A stretch of 64,000 nucleotides of DNA, taken from NCBI GenBank assembly GCA_020466095.1, contig CM035808.1, forward strand, positions 47,842,663-47,906,662, written 5' to 3'. Numbering within the stretch: the first letter of the stretch is position 1; every line of letters begins with the position of its first letter. Positions 34,608 through 44,014 of this stretch are shown in pieces. The notes beneath the pieces are model-generated. The model searched no databases. It was not told the DNA's origin and saw only the letters and a list, made by a program, of their open reading frames with translations. Origin of the DNA: Chlorops oryzae (lineage: Eukaryota; Arthropoda; Insecta; Diptera; Chloropidae). A program made the position numbers and the translations under genes.

Positions 34608-36371
34608 ATGGAAAAAGAGTTAGAAGCTTTAAAACAAAAACTAAAAGAGTCCGAAGAACACGCTAGCATTGCTCAAGCGGAAGGGTGGAGTTTAATACGA
34701 GAAATAAATCCAAATCGCGAGTTTTTGCTTTTGATCCAAAACGAACTAGCATTGGCCCATTGCACTCAATTGGAAGAAGCAATTTACTTAATCGAAAAGG
34801 CAAAGAATTCAGTAAGTTCAGCGAACGTCGTGACAAAGACGCGAATTAAAGATTTAGAAGAAACTGTTCAACACCTCACCTTGAATTGTCAGACATTGCG
34901 AAAAAGAATAGATCAAGAAACAATTCTCATTGAAGAGTCAGAGGAACAAAACCAGTCACTGCGAGAAGCTCTCAAAGAGGCAGTAGGAAACAGCGAATTA
35001 TCAGACGCCATTGAACAAAATAAGGCAAAAGAAAAAGAAATCCAATACCTCAGAGTGGAAATAGGCAATCTTAAACGAGAATTACGAACAATTTGCGAAA
35101 CGTCGCCAGTTCCAACAAGACGAGCAACAAGTAATTCGGCCCAACAAACTCATTTCGAGACAGAGAATCCAAGGTCAACACAGCAACAAGTACCGAAAAT
35201 TAAAGTCACAATGGCAGCAAATATAAACGAAGCCATCAGAAGTGCGCATCTCCTTGTTCCATATTTTTCGGGAGCGAAAGGACCAGGACTTAGAGAGGAA
35301 GTACTCAAATTTATCGGAGGATGTGAAATTTTGAAAGCCACAATCGACGAAGAACATGTGCAAGGCGTAATAAGTACTATCAAGCAACGGCTAACAGGAG
35401 ACGCATTCGAACGAATGAGCCCAAAGACTTTCCATAACTTAGATGAAATGTGTCATTTTGTGAAGAATACATATGCTTCAAGGAGAACTTTGGAAGATAT
35501 AAGGCTGGATATAGATAATAGCTTTCAAAGAGAAGGAGAACGGGCTAGTCTTTTTGGAGCTCGAATGGAAACATATCTCAATGAAGCAGAAACAGTGATA
35601 AAAGAAAAATGGAATGGACCAGAGGCGAAATCTTCGTTATGGGAGTACCATGATTTGACGGCGAGACGATTTCTTACAGGTCTAAGAGACGAAAAGATAG
35701 CAAACAAATTAAATGGTACAAATATTAAGGAATTAATCGAGTCAGCGATAAAATTAGAGGAACTTCTAAGGATAAAAGCTCCAAACGCTACTTACACGTC
35801 TACAGTCAACACAAATGCATTAAATACGATACCTATGCAGACAGAACTATCATGCGCATTCTGCAAGGAAATGGGACATTTGTGGGACGTTTGCTATAGA
35901 AGAAGGAACACGCCATTATGCAGGCTTTGTGGTATTTATGGACATGAAGAAGGGCTAAACTGTCAGAAAAACACCAACATACCAAAAGCAGAAAGATACA
36001 AGCCACCGGAGACATTTATGGTCTGCACATATTGCTCACGGCGAGGACATACTGTCGAAAATTGTAGGAAAAAGCAAAGTAGCTTGTACTGCGAGCGTTG
36101 TCAGGTAAGAGGACACAGTACAAATAATTTTTGCTTTCAAGACAATGCACGTCAGACAGGAATGCAACAGGCACCACAACACACGACCAATACACAGCAA
36201 AATGCAGCGAGAAACGATAATGGCAACAACCGTAACAACAATCGTCCGGAGATTCAATGCTTTAATTGCCAAGGAGTGGGGCACATCTCTAGAAACTGTC
36301 CTCAGCAACAAAAGAATTCGGGAAACGCACGACGGCCCAGTCTTGGCCAACAGACTGGAACGCCCAATTAA
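34608..36371 (+). CDS. Gag-like protein
   Basis: 587 residues, intact. The N-terminal 170 residues are Glu/Lys/Gln-rich heptad-like coiled coil. A capsid-like central region follows (about 200-400), then a C-terminal nucleocapsid with five zinc-knuckle-like CCHC motifs from about residue 416: CAFCKEMGHLWDVC, CRLCGIYGHEEGLNC, CTYCSRRGHTVENC, CERCQVRGHSTNNFC and CFNCQGVGHISRNC. It packages genomic RNA into the particle. The start is the first ATG after the leader. The pol frame overlaps its end in the -1 phase, as in many gypsy elements expressed by ribosomal frameshifting. Confidence 0.9.
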   Translation: MEKELEALKQKLKESEEHASIAQAEGWSLIREINPNREFLLLIQNELALAHCTQLEEAIYLIEKAKNSVSSANVVTKTRIKDLEETVQHLTLNCQTLRKRIDQETILIEESEEQNQSLREALKEAVGNSELSDAIEQNKAKEKEIQYLRVEIGNLKRELRTICETSPVPTRRATSNSAQQTHFETENPRSTQQQVPKIKVTMAANINEAIRSAHLLVPYFSGAKGPGLREEVLKFIGGCEILKATIDEEHVQGVISTIKQRLTGDAFERMSPKTFHNLDEMCHFVKNTYASRRTLEDIRLDIDNSFQREGERASLFGARMETYLNEAETVIKEKWNGPEAKSSLWEYHDLTARRFLTGLRDEKIANKLNGTNIKELIESAIKLEELLRIKAPNATYTSTVNTNALNTIPMQTELSCAFCKEMGHLWDVCYRRRNTPLCRLCGIYGHEEGLNCQKNTNIPKAERYKPPETFMVCTYCSRRGHTVENCRKKQSSLYCERCQVRGHSTNNFCFQDNARQTGMQQAPQHTTNTQQNAARNDNGNNRNNNRPEIQCFNCQGVGHISRNCPQQQKNSGNARRPSLGQQTGTPN

Positions 36372-36625
36372 GAAAAGAAAAGAGGCCATCCTCTGCCCCT
36401 TATATAAAACAAAAATCGAAAACGAATATAAGACGAAAAAACGGGGCAGATTCTACAAAGAATAAAAAGAATATCGAAGAACAAAGATGTACGGAGGAAA
36501 AAGAAATCGAAAATCAAATGGAATCAGAATTAAGAAAACTAATGGAGGTAGAGTTCGGCAACAATTTGGAGGAAAGTCGGAAAAAGGAATCAAAAAAGGC
36601 GAGGAAAAGAGTTTCGTTTGATAGC

Positions 36626-36849
36626 TGTTGAGGTGAGGGAGATTGAGAAATGGACGTACCTTTGTTTTCCGGACTGCGCTGGCTGCTGTGACGACTGTGC
36701 GGGTAGATTTTGGAAGCGGAGAGTCTGTCGATTACGCGGCGCGGTCTGATCAGATTTGATTCTCGAAATAAAAAAAACTAAATAAACATTTGCCTTCTTG
36801 GCGATTTTTGATTAAATTAAATTAGTTCACTGTCTCTTTTCCTTTTTTT

Positions 36850-36892
<43 letters not shown>

Positions 36893-37200
36893 GTTACTAT
36901 GCCTTTTCTCTGGCTCTTTAAATATAGTTCAACTAACTTACACACTTTGTTTTTCTTAATTTTAAATTCTTTTTAATTTGGATATTTTTGGCGGTTTGCG
37001 AGCGAGACGGGTTTTTAGCGCGACCAATAAAAGTTTTTTCGACCGTTTTAAGAGCGAGCACTACATCGATTGATTAAGAAGTCGTCGTCGTCGCTCGATC
37101 TAGTGCTGTAGGGCAAGAAGGGGTATTCGATTAATTCGATTCTCGCCTAACTCTAAGGGCTCGGCTATCGAACGGCGGTAGCTGTGGTGAAGAACGAACA
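36626..37200. mobile_element. solo LTR of a different retroelement, nested in pol
   Basis: 575 bp beginning TGTTGAGGTGAGG and ending GAAGAACGAACA, flanked by a 5-bp duplication ATAGC (36621-36625 and 37201-37205). It contains a poly(T) stretch (about 36845-36890) and AATAAA/CAATAAAAG motifs, but no internal region, primer site or partner LTR. The pol reading frame is open up to the insertion and is in phase again right after it, which supports the boundaries. Family (BEL/Pao or gypsy) not determined. It breaks the pol polyprotein. Confidence 0.8.
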
Positions 37201-37229
37201 ATAGCAATATACGGGTTCACGTTTATTCT

Positions 37230-38027
37230 GTGTGGAAAACGGAAAATATGGAGCCCTTTAAAATCAATCAACGCACTGAACAAAGAATTTTTACGGAGAG
37301 CTACTTTTGCGAATGGTTTTGGACACTAATTTCGTTGTTAATAAGATTATGGAAACAAGTATGCATAGTAAAATCAAAAGGAGGAGAAATGTTTATCAAA
37401 GAAGTTAATAAACTCATAATGTACACTTCATCGAATGCACCACAAGAGGATGCTTACATAGAAATACCCTGCGGACAGGCTATCAATGGGAAGGTCACCT
37501 TGTTGGTTGATTCAGGAGCTGATACGAGTTTGGTAAAGAGAGAGGCATTAAACAAAAATACACTTATAAACGATGATGAAAAGAAATTTTTAAGAGGAGC
37601 GTTCGGAGGCGATACGCGTACCATGGGATCAATAAATATTCAGCATGTACAAAATCCGGAACTACAATTTAAACTCCATGTGGTACCATACAATAGCACC
37701 CTGCCAGCAGATGGACTCCTTGGGCGAGACATGCTCTGGAATAGGACTATTATGGACACGATTAAGAAAAAACTGACCTTTAAGATGAAAGGCAGTCAGA
37801 CATCAACGCTACCCCTAACATCATTGAGGCAAGGGCCACGGATTTGTATAGCAGCGACTGTCACAATCCCACCCCGAGCGGTCAGAATAATCCCAATCGA
37901 CACTGGGCTACTGACAGACGAGTTAGTGGTACATAAGATGGAAATATTGCCAAAGGTGTATATAGGTGAGACACTAACGAACACTAAAGACACTAAAGAA
38001 ATGGAATCGGATATATTTCAGTATTAA
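37230..38027 (+). pseudogene. retroviral-type aspartic protease part of Pol, separated on both sides
   Basis: The catalytic motif LLVDSGADTSLV is typical of retropepsins, which mature the Gag-Pol polyprotein, and GLLGRDML matches the conserved region near the protease C-terminus. Upstream the frame is cut off by the nested solo LTR. Downstream it stops at 38025-38027, while the reverse transcriptase frame, -1 relative to it, is open from 37997, so the two overlap by about 30 bp. Gypsy elements usually have protease and reverse transcriptase in one frame, so an indel near 37980-38000 is likely. The ATG at 37230 is not a natural start. Confidence 0.85.
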
Positions 38028-38164
38028 ACGCCTCAGAAGAAAAAGCGAAATTAGAAAAAGGAAAGAGCTTAGAATTTTGCCTCTTCGAAAACTATCAAAC
38101 ACAAGAGTATTCTACGATAAACGTATGCGAAGGTAGTCAGCTGGATGAAAGATTAAATACTATA

Positions 38165-40813
38165 ATGAACACTTTGCGTTTAGATGACACCCTGAATGAG
38201 GAAGAGAGACACTCCCTTCTTGCAATATGCAGGGACTATGCGGATGTGTTCCATATAAAAGGGGACGCACTTAGCCACACAAATGTGCTCAAGCACGAAA
38301 TACAGACGGAAATCGGGAAAGCACCAGTAAACATCCGACAATATCGCCTTCCCGAGGCTCATAAAACAGAGATAAACAAACAAGTCAAAGAAATGTTGGA
38401 GCAAGGAATCATAGCACCGAGCAAATCTCCGTGGAACGCTCCAATCATTTTGGTACCGAAAAAGGCAGGTGCAGATGGTACAAAGAAATGGCGATTAGTA
38501 GTAGATTTTCGGAAATTGAATGAGCAGACAATAAAACAAGTATTTCCAATACCACGAATCGATGAAATCCTCGATCAGCTGGGCTGCAGCAGATATTTTA
38601 CGACTTTGGATTTGGCAAGCGGATATCACCAAGTACTTCTGGACGACTATGACAAGGAAAAAACTGCTTTTAGCACAGGAACGGGACACTATGAATTCAT
38701 ACGAATGCCATTCGGACTCACTGGAGCCCCAGCAACATTCCAGAGAATAATGAATAGTGTCTTGACTGGCCTACAAGGAGTCGACTGTTTTGTATATTTG
38801 GACGATATTGTCATCTACGGAAGAAATTTGACCGAACATGAAATGCGCTTGAGAAGAGTGTTGCAGGCATTAAGAGAAAATCAGCTTAAAATACAAACAG
38901 AGAAATGCCAATTTTTGCGAAGAGAAGTAGTTTATTTGGGGCATACGTGTTCAGAACAGGGCTTTCTGCCGGACCCAGGGAAAGTAGAATGCGTAAAAAA
39001 TTTCCCAATTCCCAAGAATAAAAAGGGATTGCAAGCATTTTTGGGATTAGCAAACTACTATAGGAAATTTATTCCCAATGCCGCAGAATTACTACTTCCA
39101 CTAACAGCTTTACTAAAAAAGGATGTTGAATTCGTTTGGACAAATGACTGCCAGAAGTCTGTGGAAGCCCTGAAAGAAGCAATAATAAACCCACCACTTT
39201 TGAAATATGCGGATTTTTCGAAACCATTCATACTAACGACGGATGCAAGCAACGATGCATTGGGGGCAGTCCTCTCGCAAGGTACTCCTGGAGAAGACCA
39301 TCCCATTGCGTTCGCTAGTCGCGCGTTATCCGATACTGAAAAACGATATTCGACTATCGAAAAAGAATTTCTCGCAATTGTCTGGTCGACAAAGAATTTC
39401 AGATGTTATCTTTTAGGACGACCGTTCACCGTTTTTACAGATCATAAACCGCTAAAAGGTATTGCTAATTTGAAGGACCAAACATCACGACTGGCCCGAT
39501 TCCGCCATAAACTGTCCGAATATGATTTTGAAATTTGCTACAAGTCCGGAAAAACAAATTTAAATGCAGATGCGCTAAGCCGACTACCATATACTGAAAA
39601 ATGCATATCAGTCGTAACTAGAGCACAAAAGAAAGCAACCAAAGAGAACCAATCAGAGAGGGTCGTGATAGAAAATAATATAAAGCAAGAAATAAACGGA
39701 GGGCGATCAGAAGTTGAGGATATGGCAACCTTTTTAACGAAACCAGAAGATATCAAGGAGGTACTCAAAAAATTTCATGACGGACCCCTGGGTGGACACA
39801 AGGGGGCGATAAAAACATATTTACGAATTCGACGTCAGTACAAATGGAATGGGATGCAGAGAGATATAAGAGATTATGTAAAAACCTGTCAATCGTGTCA
39901 AAAGAATAAATGCTCCAAACTGGACAAAATGCCTATGATAATAACCGACATAGCACATGCACCCTTCGACAAGATATTCATGGATATGGTAGGACCATTG
40001 CCGGAAACAATAAGCGGAAACAAATACATTTTAACCTTCATTGACGATTTTTCAAAATTTTTTATTTGTACTGCCTTGCCTGACGCCGAAGCAGAAACAG
40101 TTGCTAAAGCATTCTTTAATGATGTCATAACGAAATTCCGAATTCCAAGGGTGCTAGTGTCTGACAACGGCACTAACTTTACGTCAAAATTATTTAAAGA
40201 AGTGTGTAAATTGTTGGGAATTAAGAAAATCGAAACAACCCCATATCATCCTCAAGCAAATGGAGCCCTTGAAAGGAGTCACCGCCCCCTAGCGGAGTTC
40301 CTAAGAACTTTCGCGAAAGAGGATGGAAGCAATTGGGATCAATGGCTTAATCATGCTATGCATGTTCACAACAATAGTGTACATTGCGCAACAAAACAAA
40401 CGCCTTGTAAAACACTTTTCGGATTTGAATCGGATCTGCCAGTAAATTTAAAAAGAAAACCAGACCCTCTTTACAATACGGATGATTATTCAAAAATACT
40501 AAAATTCCAAATTCAACGAACACATGACATAGTCCGAAATAACCAAAAAATAGCAAAAGAAAAATCGAAAAAATATTACGATACGAAATCAAAAGTACGC
40601 GAATTTAAAGTAGGTGACAAAGTTTGGTTGAAGAATCAAAACAGAAAAAACAAACTTTCACCTCTTTGGGATGGGCCATATCCAATTACAGCAATTCCAA
40701 CACCGGTGAATGTAAAATTGAGCATAAAAGGGAAGGAAAAGACATTTCATAATAACTTGATAAAGCTGAATCATGAAAGAAGCAAGAATAAAAGTTGTAA
40801 GCATTTTCTTTGA
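38165..40813 (+). CDS. reverse transcriptase-RNase H-integrase part of Pol
   Basis: 882 residues with no internal stop. Reverse transcriptase: the KWRLVVDFRKLN and FTTLDLASGYHQ blocks, MPFGLTGAP, and catalytic YLDD at residues 211-214. RNase H: TTDASNDALG (Asp near 360), KEFLAIVW and TDHKPL. Integrase: an HHCC zinc region with CQSCQKNK, then a DD35E catalytic triad (about D607, D666, E703; VSDNGTNF and NGALERSH), followed by a GPY/F-type tail (WDGPYPI). It would copy genomic RNA and insert the DNA. The open frame extends upstream to about 37997, so the ATG is arbitrary. All catalytic residues I can check are present, so the module looks recently functional. Confidence 0.93.
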   Translation: MNTLRLDDTLNEEERHSLLAICRDYADVFHIKGDALSHTNVLKHEIQTEIGKAPVNIRQYRLPEAHKTEINKQVKEMLEQGIIAPSKSPWNAPIILVPKKAGADGTKKWRLVVDFRKLNEQTIKQVFPIPRIDEILDQLGCSRYFTTLDLASGYHQVLLDDYDKEKTAFSTGTGHYEFIRMPFGLTGAPATFQRIMNSVLTGLQGVDCFVYLDDIVIYGRNLTEHEMRLRRVLQALRENQLKIQTEKCQFLRREVVYLGHTCSEQGFLPDPGKVECVKNFPIPKNKKGLQAFLGLANYYRKFIPNAAELLLPLTALLKKDVEFVWTNDCQKSVEALKEAIINPPLLKYADFSKPFILTTDASNDALGAVLSQGTPGEDHPIAFASRALSDTEKRYSTIEKEFLAIVWSTKNFRCYLLGRPFTVFTDHKPLKGIANLKDQTSRLARFRHKLSEYDFEICYKSGKTNLNADALSRLPYTEKCISVVTRAQKKATKENQSERVVIENNIKQEINGGRSEVEDMATFLTKPEDIKEVLKKFHDGPLGGHKGAIKTYLRIRRQYKWNGMQRDIRDYVKTCQSCQKNKCSKLDKMPMIITDIAHAPFDKIFMDMVGPLPETISGNKYILTFIDDFSKFFICTALPDAEAETVAKAFFNDVITKFRIPRVLVSDNGTNFTSKLFKEVCKLLGIKKIETTPYHPQANGALERSHRPLAEFLRTFAKEDGSNWDQWLNHAMHVHNNSVHCATKQTPCKTLFGFESDLPVNLKRKPDPLYNTDDYSKILKFQIQRTHDIVRNNQKIAKEKSKKYYDTKSKVREFKVGDKVWLKNQNRKNKLSPLWDGPYPITAIPTPVNVKLSIKGKEKTFHNNLIKLNHERSKNKSCKHFL

Positions 40814-40886
40814 ACAACTATCATTGTTCCAACTCAAACCCATCACAAAGCAACAGTCAACTAACAATTTTCTATTAATTATATAG

Positions 40887-41377
40887 ACGAATCCACAATT
40901 TTGATAAAAAACGCACTGCAAGAAAAGATTGAACAAAATTGCGACAAACGCAATCTTACCATAGACAAAAATGCGCTCATCTCTTTTTTAAATTGCACGA
41001 TAAGAATAAAAAATGAAAGCTTTACTAATACTAAACTTGTAATAGAAGAGAAGTACTTCTATCCAGAAGGACAGTTGGTGAAAACCGAATTTAACGACAC
41101 GATAACATTCGAAGAAATTCGAACGAAAAGTTTCAAAAATAGAAAACTCATTGAAGAACTAACGTTGCATAGAAATATTTCGTACAGTATCAGTGTCACC
41201 ATAGCATTATTAGCAATAGTTGGAATAATTATTCTGTATTTTTGTTTTGAAAAACGCAACGTAAAAGTTAAAAGCAATATTACGGTGTGTGAAATGTCAT
41301 CCGCCAATATACGACAAATTATCCGTACGATCAACAGACAATACCGCGAAAAAATCGACAACCCTTCGAAAGCCTGA
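40887..41377 (+). pseudogene. env-like remnant with one membrane segment
   Basis: The open frame has no convincing ATG. A possible splice acceptor (ATTATATAG) ends at 40886. The roughly 160 residues carry several N-glycosylation motifs (NLT, NCT, NES, NDT, NIS), then a hydrophobic segment ISVTIALLAIVGIIILYF and a basic tail of about 35 residues, the layout of the membrane-proximal end of an errantivirus envelope protein. A full Env would be some 450-500 residues, so the surface part, cleavage site and fusion peptide are missing. The assignment rests on position and topology only. Confidence 0.55.
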
Positions 41378-42441
41378 TAGATCACGCAAAGGCACATACA
41401 GATACACACACGCACGGTGGGCACATTACAAGAAATCCAAAAGTATTAAAATTTTTTTTTGAAGAAAGCTGCTTCGAACATTTTGCAAGCAAGTAAAAAA
41501 TTTTTCAGACGCACAACCACTACACCAGTTTTCCAAGAGGTGTTATTCACAGGTGAGTACGTTAGTAAACACTTTAACATATATACTTATCAGCAGCGAC
41601 GCAATACTCCAATATCCATGATGCTCAAACGATGTGGAGCCTAAAAACCTAAGAAGAATAATTCCATTAAATTTTTTTGTCAAAAAGAGGCTGCATTGGA
41701 TCAACTCACAGGAAGGGGGCAGGAGCCCCCTCTTCTTCCGTTATGTGCCGAGAAATGAATCCCAATAACGCCACAAAACGCTAAGCCAAGCTTCAGGTAA
41801 GAACATTGGAATGAATCCTACATAATTTGGCAGTATTAAAATTCTGGTAAAACGTACAAGTTCAAACTCACCGAGAAAAATTTCCCTGCTCACATCAACC
41901 GAACGACATAAACTAATTCAAGACTTGCGAAATCGCATCAAGCCCAACAGAAATTTTTGCACATTAAGCAATTCCGAGATAAGCCAAGGCGACATGAAAA
42001 CCAAAACAGGCAGAGAAGAAAAAGTATTTTTGTTTTGTTTTTTTTTGTTTCCAATAACCAAGCTAAACCAAATTTTCAAACAAATGTGCACATACTTCTT
42101 GAGATAAACAATAAAATTTTTTTTTTAAATCGAAAAGCATGTGCACATATTTACAGATCGAAAAAGTATTTGCATGAATGGTCAATACATGCATGCACAT
42201 GCTTACAAATGACGACATAAGTATAGCTGAAGTTTTGAACTTATGTCGCGCAACCAAACAAAAGAAAAGACAGACAGAAATGCTTGCACCGTTTCTGAAA
42301 TTGAGTCATCTTCCATTCACAAAAACTTTTCTGAAATTGAGTCATCTTCCATTCACAAAAAACTTTTAAAAATTACGTTCACAAAACGAATTATAAAATC
42401 ATTATTCTCATCAATTGCGACTCAAAATTAAAATAAAAAAC

Positions 42442-42473
<32 letters not shown>

Positions 42474-43363
42474 ATAAAAAAATAGAAAGTAATTGCAATT
42501 GAATTGACAGTTGCACATACTTTCGATATAATTATAAGATAAAAGGTTTTATTCAAACCTTCCAAAAAGAGGGGAAGGGAGCTATTAAAATAAGAATTTT
42601 AAACTCAAAATTGCCAAATTGAAACTATGATTACAAATGAAAAATTATTTTTGAAACTTCTAATTATATAAAATTTGGAGAAGCGTTAATTCGAGTTAAG
42701 TACATAATATGAAAAAAATAAGATAAAAACAAAATATAACTAGAGTTAAGAGAAAACAAAATATATATAAATATAGTGAAATGCATAAAATCAAGTAAGA
42801 ATCCTCAATTTAAATAATGGATTTAAATTAAATTCTGAATTAACAATGTTAACTAAAATATGCATATACATATATTATCAAGGATGTAAAATTGGATAAG
42901 TAGAGAAATTATATAAGATTCACAACTAAAGCCTAGGAAAAGGAAAATTTTAGATAGTTTGTCAAACACTGAGATCTGCACGACTTCACCGTTACGTAGC
43001 AGCTCAAAATGGCCGAAAATCTTGGACTCACCGATGAGAACTTCACTGAAACACCAGCATTACGAAACGACGGTAATATATTTGCAACAAGTCCAGACGC
43101 ACTAAAGATCACCTGAAGATTGATAACTGCATACAACAAATTCGAAAAATACAACAAAGTTTTAACAACTCTGGCGCAATCCCAAACATCGTTGGCATTA
43201 CCATCATGACCTATGAAGCACTATGCGACCTATGATTACTGCTCTTCCAATTCAATTATCGAGGGCCAACCTATGCTGCCTGCTGATATTTTCCGCAGCA
43301 AACCCTTGCGAAGCATAACACAATTAACGAAATACGAACCCGTCACTATGCTCGTGACTTTTC
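41378..43363 (+). other. long A-rich 3' untranslated part of the element
   Basis: About 2 kb without a supported ORF. It contains two tandem copies of a 38-bp unit (42291-42366, TTTCTGAAATTGAGTCATC start) and a poly(A) run at about 42441-42470. It may include decayed env sequence. Confidence 0.5.
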
Positions 43364-43378
43364 AGAAAAGGGGAGGGA
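43364..43378 (+). promoter_or_regulatory. polypurine tract
   Basis: AGAAAAGGGGAGGGA directly before the 3' LTR, the usual position for the primer of plus-strand DNA synthesis. Confidence 0.85.
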
Positions 43379-44010
43379 TGTTGTGAGTCACTTCTACCGA
43401 AGTCACGTCACACTGCCGGCACTAAGAAGAAAAAAGCAAAGTGTCATCAATAATGCGGAAACGAAGAAACGATAGCGATCGGGTGCAATGTGTCAACAAA
43501 GCTCGACGGTTGAAATATGAAGCTATCATATTCAAACAGTGGTCAGTGGGCCAAATGCAGAATTGGGTCACCAATTATTACTTAATAGTGCAGCAACATG
43601 GAAAGAGAACTGGGTCAGCGCGACAACAACAGCCAGCTGAAGAAATAGAACGATGCAGAGACGCAGAAGAGCACACTGGAAATGATCGACTCGAGGAAAG
43701 TGCATGCAAAGCACTTTCTGATTATAAAAGCTGATCATCGAGCAACGGAAAGGGACTTGCATTTTGGAATCGACAAGTACACTATCAGATCTCAACTTTG
43801 GCGCACCTACTTACGAGCCAGGACGACAAAGTGTGGATCTCCGTGTTAGCTAGGGATTAGGGCAGTAAGTAAGCTAGAATAGAAACTATTAAAAGGACTT
43901 TATTAAATAAACATTTCTTATAACCGAATAAAGTCAGTGTTTTTATTTGGGAAAGTACGGAATCCTTATTGGCGCTTTACGCGAGGTCCTTCCCCCCAGC
44001 ACGCACAACA
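43379..44010 (+). repeat. 3' LTR
   Basis: 632 bp, same sequence as the 5' LTR wherever I compared them. The start is fixed by the polypurine tract and the end by the TAGG duplication. Confidence 0.95.
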
Positions 44011-44014
44011 TAGG

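Larger units (their letters stand above)
33306..44010 (+). mobile_element. Ty3/gypsy LTR retrotransposon (errantivirus-like), 10.7 kb
   Basis: Two 632-bp LTRs that are identical as read, flanked by the 4-bp duplication TAGG (33302-33305 and 44011-44014). Order: LTR, tRNA-Ser primer site, gag, protease, reverse transcriptase-RNase H-integrase, a short env-like ORF, polypurine tract, LTR. Integrase after RNase H places it in Ty3/gypsy. A foreign solo LTR sits between gag and protease and the protease and reverse transcriptase frames do not join, so this copy cannot make a normal Pol. Identical LTRs imply a recent insertion. Confidence 0.95.
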
